A program made the position numbers and the translations under genes. A stretch of 33,343 bases of DNA from an uncultured Collinsella sp. (GTDB taxonomy: Bacteria > Actinomycetota > Coriobacteriia > Coriobacteriales > Coriobacteriaceae), in assembly GCA_959605475.1 (NCBI GenBank), contig CAUHFS010000027.1, positions 1 through 33,343 of the forward strand, read 5' to 3'. Positions 1-6,289 of this stretch are shown here, in pieces (position 1 is the stretch's first letter; the number at the start of each line of letters is the position of its first letter). Under the pieces are notes generated by a model, which was given only the letters and a program-made list of their open reading frames with translations, ran no database searches and was not told the DNA's origin.

Positions 1-30
1 GCACCGTAGCGGTACCGGGCTCGATATTCC

Positions 31-78
31 TCTGGTGCCCCCGGGCGGATTCGAACCGTCGACACCCGCTTTAGGAGA
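31..78. repeat. attachment site, distal copy (48-bp tRNA 3'-end duplicate)
   Basis: These 48 bases are identical to 13667-13714. They contain the tRNA-Arg 3' end from the CCA through the T arm to the start of the anticodon loop. Identity stops abruptly at both sides (base 30 versus 13666, base 79 versus 13715), as expected for a tyrosine-recombinase core. Positions 1-30 are therefore the chromosomal DNA that originally followed the tRNA gene. Confidence 0.93.
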
Positions 79-201
79 TATGATTTAATGCTACCCCCTA
101 CCATTCATCAAGCATCATTGAACATCATATAACCGCAGATAAACATAGCAGTTTGCGTCTTTTGCCTCCGGTAGCTGCGCCTATGCTTTTACAAACATAT
201 T

Positions 202-246
202 ACTAACGGCTTTAGCTAAACTGCACTCAATGAATTGTTGAAAACT
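202..246. repeat. short motifs shared with the right end (possible integrase arm sites)
   Basis: ACTAACGGCT (202-211) and TGTTGAAAACT (236-246) both recur in the same orientation and order at the right end, at 13500-13509 and 13509-13519. On the left they are separated by 24 bp; on the right they overlap by one base. Two shared motifs in the two flanks of the att core fit arm-type sites for the integrase or excisionase. That role is inferred from position. Confidence 0.4.
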
Positions 247-269
247 ATTCAAAGAAACGGAGTGCAAAG

Positions 270-1517
270 ATGTCAGAACAGCCACTCATTAGCGGAAGAG
301 GCACGTGTTGGAAAGACAAGAGATCACCTAACACCTATCGCTATTATTTTTCCCTTGGAGTCAAGGACCCGAAGACAGGGCGCTACAAACGATCCCCAAC
401 TTATACGGTTCGTTGCAAGACTAAAACAGAAGCTAAGGCTGCAATGCAGGCCAAGCTGGCTGAAATCAACTCCTCTGGCACGATCACTAAAACTAAAAAG
501 CCCACTTTGCTTGCGTCCTACTGCTGGGCCTTTCATGAAAATAGGGACACCGAGCTTGTGCCAACGAGCTATGAAAGAGAAGCGTACGATTGCAGGCATA
601 TCGAAGACCTATTCGGTGCGTTTCAGACAATTGAGGGGCTAACTCCCGATCTAATCGAAGAAGCATATGCCGAAGCTCGTCGTACGGGAAAATACAAACC
701 ATCAGAGCTTGTACGAATCAATTCAAAACTGCGTCAGATTCTGTCGAATGCAGTCGCAAAGAGAATAATTGACCGAAACCCCTGCGCTACCGTTCATGTT
801 CGCAGACCACGCAACAAAAGAGAATCACTGACAATCGACCAAGTAGCTACCCTATGCACACATCTTCAACACATTGAGCTCACCGCCGAAGCTGTTGGTA
901 CGCTAGTACTAGTGTATACGGGTATGCGGAAAGGCGAGATGCTGGGCCTCGAATGGCGCGATTGGGACCCTGCCAATAAAACCTTGAAAATTGACAGGCA
1001 GTACACCAACGACCATGAACTGAGGGCACCCAAGTCACAAGAAAGCCAACGCAAAATCCCCGTTGGAGAAACCTTGGCCGAACGCCTTCAATCATGGTCA
1101 GCCATACAAAAAGAGCTCCTGGCCTCTCTGGGGCTGTCCCAGACTGGCAGCACTCCCATCATTAGCGATATTGCTGTCAAGCAGGGGGTCCCTACTGTCT
1201 GTCACATGAAAAACTACATCTTCAACCATTGGTTTCGCGATTTCGCAGTTAGCTGTAATCTTGGAATCTATGAGCCGAACAATTCGACTGGCGGAAAACT
1301 ATATAAGGGCATCTGCCCGCATCAGCTCAGGCATTGTGTAAGCACTTTTATGCTGGCGAACGGATCGGACGTTAGAAGCGTGCAAGGTATTCTTGGCCAC
1401 GCGGACCCCAATATCACGCTCAAAACGTATACAAGCCTCGTTCAACAATCAGAAATAAAAGCAGTTAAAGGCTACGAAGACTTCATCAACGCCTATATAC
1501 AGAAAAGCGAGAAATAG
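270..1517 (+). CDS. int: tyrosine-type site-specific integrase
   Basis: This 415-aa phage-type integrase catalyses recombination between attP and the tRNA-Arg site. Catalytic residues are visible in order: Arg220 in TGMRKGE, a candidate Lys near 255, His351 and Arg354 in HQLRH, His377 in GHAD, and the nucleophile Tyr387 in KTYTS. The N-terminal 60 residues look like an arm-binding domain, and residues about 70-165 like the core-binding SAM-like domain. The length is normal for the Tn916/ICE-type group. The ATG at 270 follows a GGAG about 7 nt upstream. It reads inward from the left att site and is AT-richer than the chromosomal genes in this window. All catalytic residues are present, so it should be active. 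Confidence 0.95.
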   Translation: MSEQPLISGRGTCWKDKRSPNTYRYYFSLGVKDPKTGRYKRSPTYTVRCKTKTEAKAAMQAKLAEINSSGTITKTKKPTLLASYCWAFHENRDTELVPTSYEREAYDCRHIEDLFGAFQTIEGLTPDLIEEAYAEARRTGKYKPSELVRINSKLRQILSNAVAKRIIDRNPCATVHVRRPRNKRESLTIDQVATLCTHLQHIELTAEAVGTLVLVYTGMRKGEMLGLEWRDWDPANKTLKIDRQYTNDHELRAPKSQESQRKIPVGETLAERLQSWSAIQKELLASLGLSQTGSTPIISDIAVKQGVPTVCHMKNYIFNHWFRDFAVSCNLGIYEPNNSTGGKLYKGICPHQLRHCVSTFMLANGSDVRSVQGILGHADPNITLKTYTSLVQQSEIKAVKGYEDFINAYIQKSEK

Positions 1518-1661
1518 CATGTCATTCATTCATCGTTTCATCAATAATATTACGGTACTATACTACTATTTCCGCAGGTAGACGCTTTATTTGATTGACA
1601 TCTAATGAGTTTTAATAGATTCTAAAGCTGTCAGATGGCTACGCATGTAGTCATAAAAACC

Positions 1662-1713
1662 GGCCCCCCAAGTGCTTATGAACCTGGTAAGTCTTACAAG
1701 CACAGGGAGGGCC
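1662..1713 (+). promoter_or_regulatory. long stem-loop in the leader of the xis-like gene
   Basis: The 16-nt arms 1662-1677 and 1698-1713 pair at 13 of 16 positions around a 20-nt loop, with GC-rich outer and inner segments. The structure ends about 22 nt before the ATG at 1736. It lies between int and the xis/winged-helix pair, so it may control expression of the downstream genes. It has no clear T-tract, so it is not a simple terminator. Confidence 0.4.
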
Positions 1714-1735
1714 CTCATTGAAAGGATAGCTCATC

Positions 1736-1981
1736 ATGGCTACTCCACAGATTAGCACTCAGGCGTCCACACCGACTTTCCCCACTGGTGCCGCTCAGTG
1801 CGATCGGTTACTCCGCGTTAACGATATCCGCGAACTCACTGGCTGGAGCGAAAACACCGCGCGCAAGTTTATGCGCGAGTCCGGCAAGCTCATCCAAATC
1901 CATCGCTCGAATTACATGTTTGAAAGCTCATTCTATGAGCTTTTCAAGCAGCTTGAAGGTCGTACCGCCCACCTTGACTAG
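1736..1981 (+). CDS. excisionase-like small helix-turn-helix protein
   Basis: This 81-aa protein has a low-complexity N-terminus (about 25 residues rich in Thr, Pro and Ala) and a MerR/Xis-type helix-turn-helix at about residues 29-55 (VNDIRELTGWSENTARKFM). An AAAGGA ribosome-binding site lies about 9 nt before the ATG. Its size and place directly after the integrase gene fit a recombination directionality factor, but a small transcriptional regulator is also possible. It is followed after 9 nt by the winged-helix gene, so the two are probably co-transcribed. Confidence 0.6.
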   Translation: MATPQISTQASTPTFPTGAAQCDRLLRVNDIRELTGWSENTARKFMRESGKLIQIHRSNYMFESSFYELFKQLEGRTAHLD

Positions 1982-1990
1982 GCGGTAAAC

Positions 1991-2377
1991 ATGAGCGAGC
2001 TACCGTCAATTTCCGACATATTCAACGATGATGTTACCGAGCAACGAAAGATTATAGAGAAAATGGATAAAGCTATTTTTATTTCAGTGCCCGAGTGGGC
2101 GTGCTGCGTCACCACCGTTGCCGCCGAGCGTCTCATCCTCGGCCTCGTATGGAAGTTTGGAAAACCTTCCAAAAACAAACGGCCCATGGGCTTTTGCGCT
2201 AGAAGCAAATGGATTGAGGATCACTACCACTTGAGCAAGAACACGATATCCCGAGCCTATACTTCTCTAAAGGATAAGGGGTATATTCAAAAAACTGGTG
2301 ATGGCAGCTGGATGCTTAATTACGCTGCAATCTACCGCGCCGCGATCGAAAACGCTTGGGAGCCCCCGAAATCTTAA
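1991..2377 (+). CDS. winged-helix DNA-binding protein, replication-initiator/regulator-like
   Basis: This 128-aa protein has a helix-turn-helix in its C-terminal half (SKWIEDHYHLSKNTISRAY, about residues 73-91), followed by a wing-like segment ending in GYIQKTGDGSWMLN. This layout resembles the DNA-binding part of small plasmid or phage replication and helicase-loader proteins. No ATPase or nuclease motif is present. The start is 9 nt after the xis-like stop. Replication or copy control of the excised circle is a reasonable inference; a plain transcription factor cannot be excluded. Confidence 0.5.
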   Translation: MSELPSISDIFNDDVTEQRKIIEKMDKAIFISVPEWACCVTTVAAERLILGLVWKFGKPSKNKRPMGFCARSKWIEDHYHLSKNTISRAYTSLKDKGYIQKTGDGSWMLNYAAIYRAAIENAWEPPKS

Positions 2378-2434
2378 GTCCACAGCCCGACTATCGACGT
2401 GGGCTTCTGTCAAACAACCGAGTTAAAAACCACT

Positions 2435-2472
2435 GAGCCAGAATCCGCTTCAATAGAAGATGATTCTGGCTC
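2435..2472. repeat. 11-bp inverted repeat downstream of the winged-helix gene
   Basis: GAGCCAGAATC (2435-2445) and its perfect complement (2462-2472) are separated by 16 nt. It lies 58 nt after the winged-helix stop. No T-run follows, so it is a stem-loop or protein site rather than a standard terminator. Confidence 0.45.
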
Positions 2473-2609
2473 AAATGATATCCGACCATTCACGCAGCAT
2501 GTCTACCGCAATCTGGCAAGAATCGAGGACGGGGAAACCGTCATCGAGGTCGTGAAGGTCGGTAATCGCCAGGCGTCTACAAAAACATGCCGCGGATGTA
2601 AAATGAAGC

Positions 2610-2671
2610 AGGGTCGAACCGAAACAGTTCCCGGACAATTGGCGTCCGGCCAGACACTTCGATTCGACCCT
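2610..2671. repeat. nested inverted repeats
   Basis: The outer arms are AGGGTCGAA (2610-2618) and TTCGACCCT (2663-2671); the inner arms are CCGGAC (2631-2636) and GTCCGG (2644-2649). Both pairs are perfect. Nested perfect arms in non-coding DNA suggest a folded single strand, such as a replication or transfer structure. Confidence 0.45.
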
Positions 2672-2942
2672 TTCTCATACCTGCATCTAAAATACTCCCA
2701 TAATCATTCTCGACATCTTTAACGCCATCACTCTCCCGCCACCAGCACGTCGTAGGTGCTATTTTCAACGAATCGATATGACCGCCCATTCATGTTCTTT
2801 AAGGCACGTGATACCATGAAAACGTGCGGTATTTCTCCAATCGAAAACCTGCGTGAACGTATGACTTGAGACGCTTTTAGAACTCACCAAGCGCAGGACA
2901 AACACAACTCAACAGCGGCCGCGTATTTGTTCCCAGCCGTAC

Positions 2943-2961
2943 GGCATGGCGGAGCCATGCC
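2943..2961. promoter_or_regulatory. 8-bp hairpin just upstream of the coiled-coil gene
   Basis: GGCATGGC, the loop GGA and GCCATGCC form a perfect hairpin. It ends 24 nt before the ATG at 2986, beside the ribosome-binding site at about 2974. It could be a terminator of upstream transcription without a T-run, an operator, or a translation-modulating hairpin. Confidence 0.35.
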
Positions 2962-2985
2962 CATTGTTGATTGGAGTGCCGCACG

Positions 2986-3600
2986 ATGACAGACAACCCG
3001 AACGACAGAAAAATCAGCGAGACGCCCGGCGCGAAGGACGTCCTCGATGAGGCCGCCGAGCAGATTGAAAAGGCTTGGCGAGAGAAGCTGCTGCGCGAGA
3101 CCGCCGATCTCAAGACCGAGAACGCGTTACTCAGGGCCCAGCTCGACGAATTCAACCGCAAGCTCGTCGAGGCGAGAGACCGGAACGAAAGACTTGAGGC
3201 CGACTGCAATGAGCGGGTCGCCTTTATCGAGGAGAAGTTCGAGCTCGACACCGCGAGCATCGAGCTCGAAAACAATGAGCTCCATGCCGCGAGCGTCAGA
3301 TACCTCGCCGATGCCAGGGAGCTCAGCAGGCAGGTCGTCCAGCTCCACGCCGAGGCTGAGGCCATGTCCGATGAGATCGAGCGTCTGCGCGTCGAGCGTG
3401 ACGCCGCGTTGAAAGCCCAAGCCGAGCTGAGCGATGCGGCTCCTGGCCCAGCGCGACCTGATGGCCGAAGTCGCCGCCCTCAAGGACCGCCTCGCCGCCT
3501 CCGAGCGGCGGGCGACCGTGGCCGAGGCCAAGGTCGAGGTCATGACCAAGATGAGGGGCGAGTAGTCCCGCGCCCTTCCTGTCAGGTAACTGATTTCTAG
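2986..3600 (+). CDS. coiled-coil protein with a +1 frameshift near its C-terminus
   Basis: The protein is almost entirely charged coiled coil (heptad Leu/Ile with Glu, Arg and Lys) from about residue 12 to 150, with no signal peptide or catalytic motif. The ATG at 2986 follows GGAGTG by about 7 nt. After residue 150 the zero frame becomes Pro/Arg/Gly-rich and non-helical. The +1 frame entered at 3440 instead continues the coiled coil (LLAQRDLMAEVAALKDRL and onward) to a TAG at 3563-3565, giving 192 aa. One extra G at 3436-3439 explains the switch. It may be a mutation, an assembly error or programmed frameshifting. A perfect inverted repeat follows both stops. Function unknown. Confidence 0.7.
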   Translation: MTDNPNDRKISETPGAKDVLDEAAEQIEKAWREKLLRETADLKTENALLRAQLDEFNRKLVEARDRNERLEADCNERVAFIEEKFELDTASIELENNELHAASVRYLADARELSRQVVQLHAEAEAMSDEIERLRVERDAALKAQAELSDAAPGPARPDGRSRRPQGPPRRLRAAGDRGRGQGRGHDQDEGRVVPRPSCQVTDF

Positions 3601-3635
3601 AAACCTTCTAGAGCGCTTTTAGAAGGTTTCTAGAA
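3595..3635. terminator. bidirectional terminator-like 16-bp inverted repeat
   Basis: The arms 3595-3610 and 3620-3635 are perfectly complementary over 16 bp with a 9-nt loop. It lies between the convergent coiled-coil gene and the metallophosphoesterase operon; its left arm overlaps the last codons of both reading frames. No long T-tract is present, so the terminator role rests on position and stem strength. Confidence 0.6.
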
Positions 3636-4345
3636 CCGGGCGCAGCATCTTCGATCGGCACGATGTCTCGATAGATAAGGCGATGCCTGGTGTCGCACCA
3701 TTTATCGCGATGGTAGTGACCGAAGAACCAGACGCGGTAGCCGAGCCGTCCGTCGAGCTCACCCAGGAAGGTTTGCAGCGGATCCCCGCGGTACTCACGT
3801 CCGCGTTCGCGACACAGCTCTCTAGCCAGGGCAGCAGGAGCCTCGTGAGTCACAACGTAGTCGACCTTCCAGCCCACGCGGTCGAGCGAGGAGCGGCAGT
3901 GTTCCGTCTCTTTCTCGCTCGGCATCTCCTCGGGCCACCAGCTCCTCCCCTCCTTGCGATACTGCCTGTCGTTGCTCGCGGCGCCGCCCATGGCAAGGAC
4001 TGTGAGCCCGTCGATATCGAACACCTCTCCGCGCATCAGGTGCAGCACGTGCGGTCGTGCCTCATGGACGAGCCCGCCGTTCCACTCCCGCACCGGCAGC
4101 CCGGCCAGGGCGTGGTGGTTCTCATGGTTGCCGTCTACGAAACACGTGGTCCAGGGCTTCGACTCGAACCAGTCGAGCCAATACCTCTCAGCATTCGAGC
4201 CATCCCAGACAAAGCCGAAGTCGCCGGCCACGATCACCGCGTCATCGCGCGTCAGGGTCCGGCCCAGCGGCCAATTTTTGAATGCAAACCGGCTGGACCC
4301 GTACTCGGCCCTGCCGTGCACGTCGCCTGTCACATAGACCGTCAT
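3608..4345 (-). CDS. metallophosphoesterase 3 (calcineurin-like)
   Basis: This 245-aa member of the calcineurin-like phosphoesterase superfamily is the last gene of the three-gene operon. Metal-site motifs are present: GDVHG at residues 7-11, GDFGF near 43, GNHE near 73, a THE histidine in the last third, and GHYHRD near the end. The start is ATG at 4345, giving MTVYVTGDVHG, which matches its neighbour's start. The ATG overlaps the upstream stop (TGATG), so translation is probably coupled. It is clearly paralogous to the middle gene through a shared core (LMRGEVF, MGGA, SWWPEE, GWKVD). It probably hydrolyses phosphomonoesters or phosphodiesters in the cytoplasm; substrate unknown. Confidence 0.88.
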   Translation of the reverse strand: MTVYVTGDVHGRAEYGSSRFAFKNWPLGRTLTRDDAVIVAGDFGFVWDGSNAERYWLDWFESKPWTTCFVDGNHENHHALAGLPVREWNGGLVHEARPHVLHLMRGEVFDIDGLTVLAMGGAASNDRQYRKEGRSWWPEEMPSEKETEHCRSSLDRVGWKVDYVVTHEAPAALARELCRERGREYRGDPLQTFLGELDGRLGYRVWFFGHYHRDKWCDTRHRLIYRDIVPIEDAAPGSRNLLKAL

Positions 4346-5070
4346 CAGTACGCACCCCACGGCAGGAGTTTGTCCCCGAGCCTCACGATCCGGTCATACA
4401 GCACCGTGTGCCGTTCGTCCGGGTTGCCGTCTCGGTGAAAATGACCGTAATACCAGTGCTTATAGTCCAGGCGATCCTCGATCTCGTCGAGGAATCCGGT
4501 CAGCCGGTCCACATCAGGGCGTTCCCAGCCCGGGTCCGGGTAGAGCGTCGGCGAGAGCATGCGCGTGGCGCAGGTATGGGTGATGACGCAGTCGACCTTC
4601 CAGCCGACCTCGTCGAGCTTGGCCCGCGCGGCATCGAATTCGCGCTCGTCCGGAAGCTCCTGAGGCCACCAGCTGGAATACGGCACGCGGTATTCCCTGT
4701 CCACGCTCGTGGCACCGCCCATGGTGAAGACCGTCGAGCCGTCGAGCTCGAAGACCTCCCCGCGCATGAGGCGGCGGATAGACGAAGTATCCGACAGGCG
4801 TTGCGTCAGCCCACCGTGCCACAGTTCCATGGGTCGCTCCGCCCAGTGATCGAAGCGCTCGTGGTTGCCGTCGACGAACAGCACCGTGTAGGGGCGCGAC
4901 TCCAGCCAGGCGATATCGGCGCATTCCTCGGCAGAGAAATCCCACGGAAAGCCAAAGTCGCCGGCGACAATGAGGTAGTCATCGCCGGTAAGGCTATCCC
5001 CAAGCTCCCAGTCGCGGAGCTTTTGCATGTCGAGCCCACCGTGGATGTCGCCCGTCACATAGACCGTCAT
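4345..5070 (-). CDS. metallophosphoesterase 2 (calcineurin-like)
   Basis: This 241-aa protein starts at ATG 5070 (MTVYVTGDIHG), preceded by AAGAGGTGATT. The start overlaps the stop of the first gene as ATGA. Metal ligands expected for the superfamily are present: Asp8 and His10 (GDIHG), Asp38 (GDFGF), Asn69 and His70 (GNHE), His165 (ITH), and His210/His212 (GHFH). It belongs to the same roughly 240-aa subfamily as the downstream gene and probably arose by duplication. A frame open to 5325 upstream lies inside the first gene and is a shadow. No signal peptide, so cytoplasmic. Substrate unknown. Confidence 0.88.
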   Translation of the reverse strand: MTVYVTGDIHGGLDMQKLRDWELGDSLTGDDYLIVAGDFGFPWDFSAEECADIAWLESRPYTVLFVDGNHERFDHWAERPMELWHGGLTQRLSDTSSIRRLMRGEVFELDGSTVFTMGGATSVDREYRVPYSSWWPQELPDEREFDAARAKLDEVGWKVDCVITHTCATRMLSPTLYPDPGWERPDVDRLTGFLDEIEDRLDYKHWYYGHFHRDGNPDERHTVLYDRIVRLGDKLLPWGAY

Positions 5071-5705
5071 CGAATCACCTCTTCCCTCTTGTACGCCGCC
5101 AGCTCGCGCTCGACCTGCCTGTCGCCGGTCTCGTTGACCCACCAGGGCCATTTCACCCGGCCGCACGGCTCGCCGACTCCGGCGAACCACTCCCTCAGCT
5201 CGTCGAGGCTCACCGGGGAGTGCCCGTTGGCATCGCAACCGACGTCGTAGCGCAGAAGGCCCTGCTTGCGGTTGAACTCGTTGTACGCGCCGCCGCTGCT
5301 GTGGATGTGCCCGTGGAGGTGCCACGATCCATGGCTCATGCCCTGCCAGTCGGCCATGGGGTAATGGCTCAGGACGATCTTCTGCCCGTCGATCTTGAGC
5401 ACGCAGATCGGCGGCTCCACGGTGAAGGCGCCCGCGACCGCCGGCTGGGTCCAGTCCTTGTCGTGGTTTCCCGGGACGAGGTGGATGCGCCTGCAGGCGA
5501 TCCGCTTGCGCAGCCCGTAGGCGTCCTGGGCGGTCATCTTGAATGAGAAATCACCCAGGATGTAGAGCTCGTCGTCCACGGCAACCCTGCCGTTGATGCT
5601 GTCGACGATGGCGTCGTTCATCTGCCAAATCGTCTCCCACGGGCGGTCGGTGAACTTCAGCACGTTCTCATGCCCGAAGTGGGTGTCGCTGGTAAACCAG
5701 ATCAT
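5067..5705 (-). CDS. metallophosphoesterase 1 (calcineurin-like)
   Basis: This 212-aa first gene of the operon starts at ATG 5705 (MIWFTSDTHFGHENV). A strong AGAAGGAG ribosome-binding site precedes it, and this start puts the first metal motif at residues 7-9. Other motifs are GDFSF (51-55), GNHD (79-82), SHYP (113-116, His114) and HGHIH (131-135). It belongs to a different subfamily from genes 2 and 3, closer to the small phosphoesterases often carried by phages. Its stop overlaps the next start (ATGA). The leader holds a strong alternative-pairing structure. Substrate unknown. Confidence 0.88.
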   Translation of the reverse strand: MIWFTSDTHFGHENVLKFTDRPWETIWQMNDAIVDSINGRVAVDDELYILGDFSFKMTAQDAYGLRKRIACRRIHLVPGNHDKDWTQPAVAGAFTVEPPICVLKIDGQKIVLSHYPMADWQGMSHGSWHLHGHIHSSGGAYNEFNRKQGLLRYDVGCDANGHSPVSLDELREWFAGVGEPCGRVKWPWWVNETGDRQVERELAAYKREEVIR

Positions 5706-5711
5706 ATTTAT

Positions 5712-5792
5712 GTCTCCTTCTGTCGCTAAAAAACGTTCTCCTTCGAGGTCAGGAGACGTTTTATGAGCGACATGAGGTGCATATCCCTCATG
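5712..5792 (-). promoter_or_regulatory. structured leader of the metallophosphoesterase operon (attenuator or SD switch)
   Basis: Read on the minus strand, the leader holds a hairpin at 5786-5792/5771-5777 (7-bp arms) and then a long stem between 5772 and 5721: TGTCGCT pairs with AGCGACA, and AACGTCTCC pairs with GGAGAACGTT, which is followed by a T-run. That inner stem plus T-run is terminator-like. The segment GTCTCCT (5757-5751) is also perfectly complementary to the Shine-Dalgarno AGGAGAC (5718-5712), so two exclusive folds are possible. It may be an attenuator, a translational switch, or a terminator for the upstream toxin-like transcript. Confidence 0.5.
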
Positions 5793-5877
5793 TTTCAAGC
5801 TCCAATCTGTCGGGTTTGCCCAACTAAAAGTTTACGCCCACGCGCCCACGCGCGAACAGGATTCGATTTTTGAAATA

Positions 5878-5907
5878 TGGACGAATTCCTCGTCAGAAGG
5901 GTAGAAT
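5878..5907 (+). promoter_or_regulatory. promoter of the candidate antisense RNA
   Basis: TGGACG (5878-5883), an 18-bp spacer and TAGAAT (5902-5907) predict a start near 5914. The -10 is identical to that of the opposing toxin-like gene. The -35 is weak. Confidence 0.35.
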
Positions 5908-5912
5908 GGTGC

Positions 5913-5999
5913 CGACGGCAGCCCAAGTTGTAGTGAGCTGGGCAGAGCCGTTGCTTAATAGAGTTAGGTCATCGTCTTAGCGACGGTGGCCTTTCTTTT
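5913..5999 (+). ncRNA. candidate antisense RNA to the small toxin-like gene
   Basis: A plus-strand segment downstream of the 5878-5907 promoter contains a hairpin (about 5914-5953; ACGGC with GCCGT, GCCCA with TGGGC) and ends in a good intrinsic terminator. In the terminator, GGTCATCGTC pairs with GACGGTGGCC (10 pairs, two of them G-U, 5-nt loop, about 5967-5991) and is followed by TTTCTTTTT. It overlaps the last codons of the minus-strand 41-aa gene tail to tail, as in type I antitoxins of the RatA/SR4 kind. No open frame is seen in it. Inferred from structure and layout only. Confidence 0.4.
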
Positions 6000-6102
6000 T
6001 GGGCTTCGAGCCCTGCTTGAGTGCCTTGGAAAGGCCGACAAGGGCCGTGAGGAGCGAGACCGTAGCGGTCAGGAGCTTCACGAGCTCGGTGAAATCGGTC
6101 AT
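5977..6102 (-). CDS. 41-aa hydrophobic peptide, holin-like/type I toxin-like
   Basis: The peptide begins MTDFTELVKLLTATVSLL, continues with a hydrophobic or amphipathic segment to about residue 27, and ends in a strongly basic tail (KQGSKPKKKGHRR). GGGAGGTG lies 5 nt before the ATG at 6102; an in-frame ATG at 6108 sits too close to it. An extended -10 (TGATAGAAT) is about 65 bp upstream. Short length, one membrane-seeking helix and a Lys/Arg tail are typical of putative holin-like toxins and type I toxins. A convergent candidate antisense RNA overlaps its 3' end. A small phage-like membrane protein without toxicity is the alternative. Confidence 0.6.
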   Translation of the reverse strand: MTDFTELVKLLTATVSLLTALVGLSKALKQGSKPKKKGHRR

Positions 6103-6165
6103 GGGCATCACCTCCCATCGAATGGAGGGCTCTGCCCGGCACGAGGGCTGCCGACAGCAAGGACG

Positions 6166-6174
6166 ATTCTATCA
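6166..6174 (-). promoter_or_regulatory. extended -10 promoter of the 41-aa gene
   Basis: On the minus strand this reads TGATAGAAT, an extended -10 element (TG, one base, TAGAAT). The start would be near 6159, leaving a leader of about 57 nt with the ribosome-binding site at its end. No good -35 lies at 17 bp, which is usual for extended -10 promoters. Confidence 0.4.
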
Positions 6175-6289
6175 GAGCGGCTGACTCCCGCCGATCAATT
6201 CATACTCCTCACCCTCGCCGAATTGCGAGCATGAAAGAATCGGCACTGGATGGCAGCACGCTAGGGCACCGACGATAGGCTCTCCAAAA

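Larger units (their letters stand above)
2378..2985. other. 608-bp stretch without a convincing gene, rich in inverted repeats
   Basis: No convincing gene is seen. A GTG-started frame (2399-2722) has no ribosome-binding site and runs through two palindromes. Three sets of inverted repeats are present: 2435-2445/2462-2472 (11-bp arms), 2610-2618/2663-2671 (9-bp arms) enclosing 2631-2636/2644-2649 (6-bp arms), and 2943-2950/2954-2961 (8-bp arms, 3-nt loop). The stretch follows the winged-helix gene, so an origin or regulatory region of the excised element is possible; decayed genes are the alternative. Confidence 0.45.

Noticed and set aside
2399..2722. 107-aa GTG-started frame after the winged-helix gene
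   Set aside because: It has no ribosome-binding site, crosses two perfect palindromes, and its composition is unlike a folded protein. It may be decayed coding DNA.
5969..6160. 63-aa minus-strand frame over the 41-aa gene
   Set aside because: Its start has no ribosome-binding site; the overlapping 41-aa frame has a good one and a coherent hydrophobic-basic peptide.
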